Source: Lepisosteus oculatus (Eukaryota; Chordata; Actinopteri; Semionotiformes; Lepisosteidae). From it: DNA of 64,000 bases. The first letter of the stretch is position 1; each line of letters begins with the position of its first letter. Location: the NCBI RefSeq assembly GCF_040954835.1, contig NC_090697.1:43274788-43338787 (forward strand). The letters are read 5' to 3'. The notes beneath the pieces are model-generated. The model searched no databases, had not been told where the DNA came from, and was given only the letters and a program-made list of their open reading frames with translations. Of the stretch, positions 58,276 through 64,000 are shown in pieces. Position numbers and translations under genes: made by a program.

Positions 58276-60925
58276 CATTAAAAAACTTCCCCGGTCTTCA
58301 TCAAGTGCTTCCCTCTGTTATCTTGCCAGTAGCTAGATGTTGGTTTTTCCACTCCTCTTTTTAGTAATGAGAGCAAGGAGTAATGACAGCCGGGGGCACA
58401 CCACAGACACAGTGGTTAACTGATACACACTTCTGAGAATTCTTGAGAAAGCTGGGTTTCACTGTGACTAGATTTCAGCTGAATGCCTTAATGGAGTTTA
58501 TATATACACTCATATTTTGCTTACTTTGATTCAATGGCACAAAAAGGTCAGCTCATTTAGTGTTCATTTAACACCAGAACCAACAGACTGACCTTTAAAG
58601 GGAACCTACTCAATTAGCATCTTTTTTTCAAATTAAACCACTATTGAGAACGTAAATGACGTAAGTGAGGCATAAATTACATTACAGTGAAATTGCATTT
58701 ACAGTATATCCTGCTATTCATTAATTGAAAATGTATGTAAAAAGTTGGGCACGGTTCTCTCTTTGAGTCCACCTGTATGAAAAGCATTGTATTTAGGATT
58801 CTTTAACATTCACTGTATTTGGTCTTTGTATTGTCATTCAGAGATGAAATTAATGTGCCATTCTGCTGGGAATGGTATCATGGAGATACATGTCTGCTAC
58901 AAGGTTAAATGATATGACAGATTTCATAAGATGAATACTTTTCATAGTTTACTCTGTTTACTATGAATATTTGCTATTACTGTAAGCTACAGTACTCAGG
59001 AAAAAATAGGGTTATGTTCTCATCACCGATTTTTTCAGCAAACAGTAGAATCTATAAAGACAATATACTGGATCATACACACATAAAATACTGTTTATTG
59101 ACAGTAATGCTGCCTGTCAGGAATACACTACATAACAATGATGTCTGAAATACACAAGACATGTTCAGGAAGATCATGAGACAAGTGGATGAGAATGGTA
59201 GTCTGTGACCTTGTTGTTTTCCATTGTTTTTGTGTTGGCTTCTTTTACTAAAAGATGTTATGGATTTCTTGCTGAGCGTGCAAAGCTAAAGATTTCATTT
59301 CGCCTGTTATTCTGTCTTTCCATTTTCACTTAGAATGTATCATGTGAATTTCACAAGACATTATCTGATCCAATCTGACATTAGGTTTAATCTTATATCT
59401 ATGGCTAATTTTTATGTTTTGTCTTGGAGTTTATGTGGGTTAAAGTCTGCTGTGAGACATGTTAGCTGATTAGATCTGCTGTGTAGGTAAAACATGTTGG
59501 GGTGGTATAGGAGTCTCATTCAAACCAAAAAGTGTGAGCAGATTTGCTAATAAAAATATTATATAACAGCTTTTTCTGCAGAGAACAAAAACGTTGTTAA
59601 TATACAGTATTATGTATGAATGCATTTTAAAATGTATGTATTAGGAAGAGGCAGTGAAAAATTAGGGTATATTTCCAAATATACTTCACTATTTCTTGAA
59701 GCAGGATTCTCATGACATTTCTGTCATATCACTGTACAATAACAATATAACTTTTATTGACTGTCAGCTGTTACCATAACAAATTCTCTTTTGATGTAAA
59801 TAAGCATTCCAAGGACGCTGTTACTTCTTGGATTGCTGAAACAGGACATTATTCAGAGAGAGGCCACAGTAGTGTGAGTCAAACAATCCCCTAATCCGGC
59901 CTAGATTTTGAGGATGGTGCACACCAGATGTATAAATACCAGCATTATTCTCCTTCAGGCTCTATGTGGTCAATCTCAAATGTCTACTTCATGAAGGATG
60001 CACTATGATGTTCAGTGTCTCACATCATTTCCAGTGTTTGGCCCAGAGAATGGCAATGACTACATTTTGTTTCTGTTGTTAAGGAGATGATCCCTGTGTG
60101 TTCTGAATAGAACAATACATGGTACATCCTGACCACCTATTCAGAGCATCCCTTAAGACAAATGTACACCAAGCATATCTTATAACAGGATCTTTTGCTG
60201 AAGCTTTTATTGCAAATTGCAGTGTACTGACAGTGGGTGTTGTCCAAGCTATGTTTGAGTTTTCCTCTTAAATGTTTACTCCAATATTTTTTCTTCACAG
60301 CAGCAGAAATGGATCTGGTTAGATGACTGGTCTCTCCATAGCTAGAAAGAAGTTGAAGTTTTGTTGTGAATCCCTGCATTCCATTTCCTTGTATCACCAA
60401 TATTCTTGGTGCTGAAATGTCCTGTGGAGGCACATAGCTCTGCTTCTGTGTTGGGGCATACAGTATGTTGAACTCTTCTTCTTCCATTTCTGTATGTTTT
60501 TATATACTTTGGCTCATCATAATATAAGATGTATTATTTGTTCCAAATGCACAGCAAATCCCTCCTTTCTGTTGTCCATTTACATTCAGATGTGGTCTGA
60601 TGGAACATCTGGCTGTGCTGCTCTTCATCAGGCCAGTTGCCAGTGCCGTGATAATTATTCACATGTGCCATTGATAATTCATTGAAGACAACACTTTTAA
60701 TTCTACTTTTCCACAATTTTATCAATACCTGCTGAGACTTTTCTCCTAATTAGAACACAACCACATACGCAAAAAATGTTGCTTCTCTTTCAATAGTTTG
60801 AATCATCACAATGATATAAATGACTACAATTCTGCAGGCTCAATTATTTCTGTAAACACACAACACATTCTCCAAGGCATTGAAGAGATTTCCTGCTTAA
60901 AGGGAATTTTAAAATATGTTATTAA
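58276..60925. other. Intergenic, nothing recognised
   Basis: AT-rich, with no exon or repeat that I can name. Confidence 0.4.
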
Positions 60926-60929
60926 TCTA

Positions 60930-61268
60930 TCCATTTTCTAATCACGTTATCCAGTACAGGGTCATGGGGGAACCATCGTGGCAAGCAACAGGTGTAAGGC
61001 AGTGTGCACTCTGGAGAGGACACCACCACAAGGCACATAAAAACTCAGACACTCACACCAAGGCCAGTGTTTTTAGAAGCCAATTAGCCTCCCAGAATGT
61101 CTTTGGACTGTGGGAGGAAACCAGTGCACCCACTGAAAACCCGAGCAAACATGGGAAGAACATACAGTACAAGCTCTGCACAGACAACACCCCAGTTTCC
61201 AAAATTGAACCCAGGGCCCCAGCACTGTAAGGCAGCAATGCTGACCACTGTGTCACCATGCCCCCCTA
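60930..61268 (-). mobile_element. Fish SINE copy, minus strand, well preserved
   Basis: ATCCAGTACAGGGTCATGGGG, TGTCTTTGGACTGTGGGAGG, GCACCCACTGAAAACCCGAG, then TTGAACCCAGGGCCCCAGCA (B box reversed) and TGCTGACCACTGTGTCACCATG. The full head-to-tail order of this family is visible. Confidence 0.82.
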
Positions 61269-64000
61269 AGCTATTCATAATTATTTTAATCATAGCTTGA
61301 AATTCCATGTTCATATTTGCAATGTAGCCGCAGTTGGCATGCCAAATAGCATTAAAGGCATGATTAAATTTCCTGTCATTGATGTATATGGACATTGTGC
61401 ACTGTAATTTCATTCTGTATCCTTGTACGTGAAATTTTTCTGAAAAAACTGGGTTGGCCACGCATTTTTGTTTGACTTCCTTGCCACGCTTTCTTAGAGA
61501 CCTGACGTGGGTGTGAACTGTCCCACAAGTGCGAGTGTGAAAAATACAAAAAAGGCACAAATTTCCACAGGAAGTCACATGTTGAAACTGAAGACAGGCC
61601 AGACTGAAAAGGCCACTTGCACTCTCTTAAACTGGCAGGTGGCTTGCAGTCTTGTGGGATTTTGACTGAAAATGTGCTTTCTTCTAGATGGCTGCTGCTC
61701 TTCATTCTCAGATTTGGGATGAACTTTTGAAGTAGAATGAGAACCGTTCCCCTTAAGAAGTTAGGGAAGTATATGGGAGGTGGTGTATGAAGGGATCTCC
61801 CCCAGTGAACACATCTGTCAGTTGGATTGTGATAGGTTTACTCTAAGCTATCAATAGTTTTGTCAGTTAATGGTTACACTGCACTTAACATACAAAGTAA
61901 TTCCAAATTCCTTTCCAGCATGTGCTATGCTCCTTAGGTGGATATTGGTCTTAGTTAAACAATACCATGCAATATTGAATATATACATAGTTATTGTACA
62001 TGTCTCCTGTAGATCGTCTTTATATTCTTGTAAAGAATGTAAACTTTGTGTGAAATTTGTTAGGAATTTCGATTCTTCTGTGGTCTACTTCTCATAAACA
62101 TCTATGCATTTTATTATATAGACAACCTACTTCTTCTGTTTCTATCTTCTTTTCCATGTCAAGACCTTCTTTGTTCTCTGAAGAAGTTCAGTCTACGTAA
62201 TAAAATGCACAGAGTTTTGAGTTGATACACACCCAGGACAATTTGTGTTCCAATATATCTTACCACAGTCACTGTCTGGCTGACAGATGACTGAGTCAAT
62301 GCAATGCTGTAAAAATGGCAAGCGAGAATACTGCTTTCTGCGTAGTCAGTCAGGAGCTGGCTCTGTGATGGTAGCAGTATTATGGGTATGAAGTACAACA
62401 AGCCTAATTTGCTTGTCTATTCATACACTTTACTACACCTCCAAAGCTAAGTAGTGTGAAAGGAACATGTAATGAAGGGATATTTTCTAAATGTACTCCT
62501 TCAGAGTATTTTTTAAGCAAAAAAGTTTCTTCCTTTTGCTGAAGACATTGTATGACAGGAATAATGCACTCCAGTGCATGCACTGTGCTCAGTAATGTCA
62601 TATCAAAGAAGCTGGAGAGCAGAACAAACCCTAAGACATCTTCTGCCCATTTTTAAATCACCCATTTGTGTGTTTATCACTTCACTTGGACATCATATTA
62701 CATTCACTCTTCACCTAGAGATGGTCTCCTTTCTCTATGCTCAGCTGTGCTGCTACTCTACCAACATCCACTTTGCCTAAATGAAAACTGTTTTCTAGCA
62801 CTGTCTCCAAAGCCAACCAACCACAAACAGTGAGCTTCATCTGGAATCAGCTTTTCAAAGACTCCACTCATTTGGCTCAACCCTGTCTTTGACCAGGAAT
62901 CTCAACCCCCAAGTCTTCTACTTCTGTTGAATCTAATCTGCTCTCCAAACGCCAGCAACTTGTGCTTCAACTCCACTGCTTGGTCCCCAGGCCCCCCTCT
63001 GCTCCACCAACCCATGCCCTCAGGCCACCCCCAAGCCAGCCATACCAGTATGATCACAGATCCACCACACCTCAGCTCCATCACCCACCTGTGCCCTCAA
63101 GATGGCAGCCTACAGATGGATTAAATCACAGAACTTTAAGTCTTTTGACTAGGTGGTTTTTGTTTCAAAAGATCTTTTTTTATATATTATCCCATTTGCT
63201 GCTAGAATTTCACTTTTGGTTGTGTTTCGTAACATCCTCTCTGAAAAAATATTCTTCTGGACACTAAATACCATAATATGGGTTTGGACCTTTCTGCAGG
63301 GCTGCTTTTTTGTGTGTTCCTGGACAATGTCACTTCTTCCTTTCGATCCTTTGATTTTTTCTGTCACTGAGAACTCTGGACTGTTTTCATTTCTATTTCC
63401 TGAGTTACTTAAGCAGTACTAAGGGCTTCCCCATTAAGATCCCTGAAGAAGTGAAGCTTGAATTTAAACAACCCTGAAAGAATTTGAAACAAGTGTAATC
63501 TCCTAAGCATCAGTCACATTGTAGTGCAAGTAAAAAAAAATAATATATTTTTGTGAATATATCTATGCATATATGTGCACAACTATGTGTTTTTTTTATA
63601 TATTGTTGTTTCAGTATGGGAATGTTCTTGATCTCACATACATTCACTTTTTTAAAGCATACCCCTTTTAATTAAATTAATTAAAGGAATCATTTATTCT
63701 TTAGGCTCCCTGAAATATTTCTGGAAGACAAGGCCGTAATTCCTAAAAAAAAAAAGAGTTTCCATAGTGAAAAAGAAAAGCAAAACAAAGGAAATCTGTC
63801 TTTTCTTTTCAGGGTATTTTGAAGTTAAATTGAACATAGAGAGTGGGTGTCTGAATATCTTTGACTCAGTATTTTGAAAATTATACAGTGTTATTTTCAA
63901 ATATTGGTGCTGATGCGGTCATTTCTTATATTTTAATTAAAGGGGTTATGATTAAGGTATAATCAACTTTACACAGTAAAATGAAAGAGTTTTTTGTTGA
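61269..64000. other. Intergenic, nothing firmly recognised
   Basis: A C-rich patch at about 62960-63120 gives proline-rich translations. ATCCCTGAAGAAGTGAAGC at about 63440-63458 weakly echoes the CCTGAAGAAG repeat core. No gene is supported. Confidence 0.4.

Noticed and set aside
61084..61578. A 164-codon minus-strand open frame
   Set aside because: Its C-terminal part is a SINE read in antisense and the remainder has no recognisable domain or splice structure.
61793..61803. A kappa-B match (GGGATCTCCC, complement fits the consensus) in the downstream desert
   Set aside because: Isolated and far from any recognised promoter; about eight such matches are expected by chance in the window.
48990..64000. 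HSP90AB1, expected by synteny
   Set aside because: None of the highly conserved HSP90 segments is readable on either strand in this stretch.

Overview
The window reads as vertebrate nuclear DNA: long introns with GT/AG boundaries, AT-rich intergenic sequence, and many SINE and LINE remnants. The repeats are 5S-rRNA-derived SINEs, tRNA-derived SINEs, CR1 and L2-type LINEs, a hAT remnant and a possible Penelope-like tail. This mix points to a ray-finned fish, perhaps a non-teleost such as a gar or bowfin, but the species is an inference. No prokaryotic, viral or organellar segment was recognised.

Three protein-coding genes of the host can be supported. TMEM151B is on the minus strand and only its first coding exon (2433-2516) is in the window. 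NFKBIE (I-kappa-B epsilon) is on the plus strand with six coding exons from 13788 to 28969, which join in frame to a 359-residue protein. SLC35B2 (the PAPS transporter PAPST1) is on the plus strand with four coding exons from 36019 to 48764, which join in frame to 437 residues. As I recall the human 6p21 region, the same three genes lie there in the same relative order and orientation, which supports orthology. The next human neighbour, HSP90AB1, was not recognised in the last 15 kb.

Layout. 1-2.4 kb is a 5S-derived SINE and intron 1 of TMEM151B. 2.4-13.3 kb is the divergent TMEM151B/NFKBIE spacer, with a foldback repeat at 4.2-4.4 kb, a tRNA-type SINE at 6.7-7.1 kb, a 5'-truncated L2-type LINE with an open reverse transcriptase frame at 8.0-9.8 kb, and older CR1 and SINE pieces. 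13.3-29 kb is NFKBIE, with a consensus kappa-B site about 490 bp before its ATG. 29-36 kb is a repeat-bearing spacer. 36-49 kb is SLC35B2, whose introns hold a CR1 pseudogene and SINEs. 49-64 kb has no recognisable gene, only scattered SINE and CR1 copies.

The genes do not form one pathway. NFKBIE retains NF-kappa-B dimers in the cytosol, and its promoter-proximal kappa-B site fits the known negative feedback of I-kappa-B genes. SLC35B2 moves the sulfate donor PAPS into the Golgi. TMEM151B is a poorly characterised membrane protein. The observations most worth checking are a hammerhead-ribozyme-like arrangement in a dispersed repeat, a CTCF-core match carried by a 5S-derived SINE inside NFKBIE intron 1, and an expanded phosphodegron in NFKBIE. 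I did not find a clearly new biological system.
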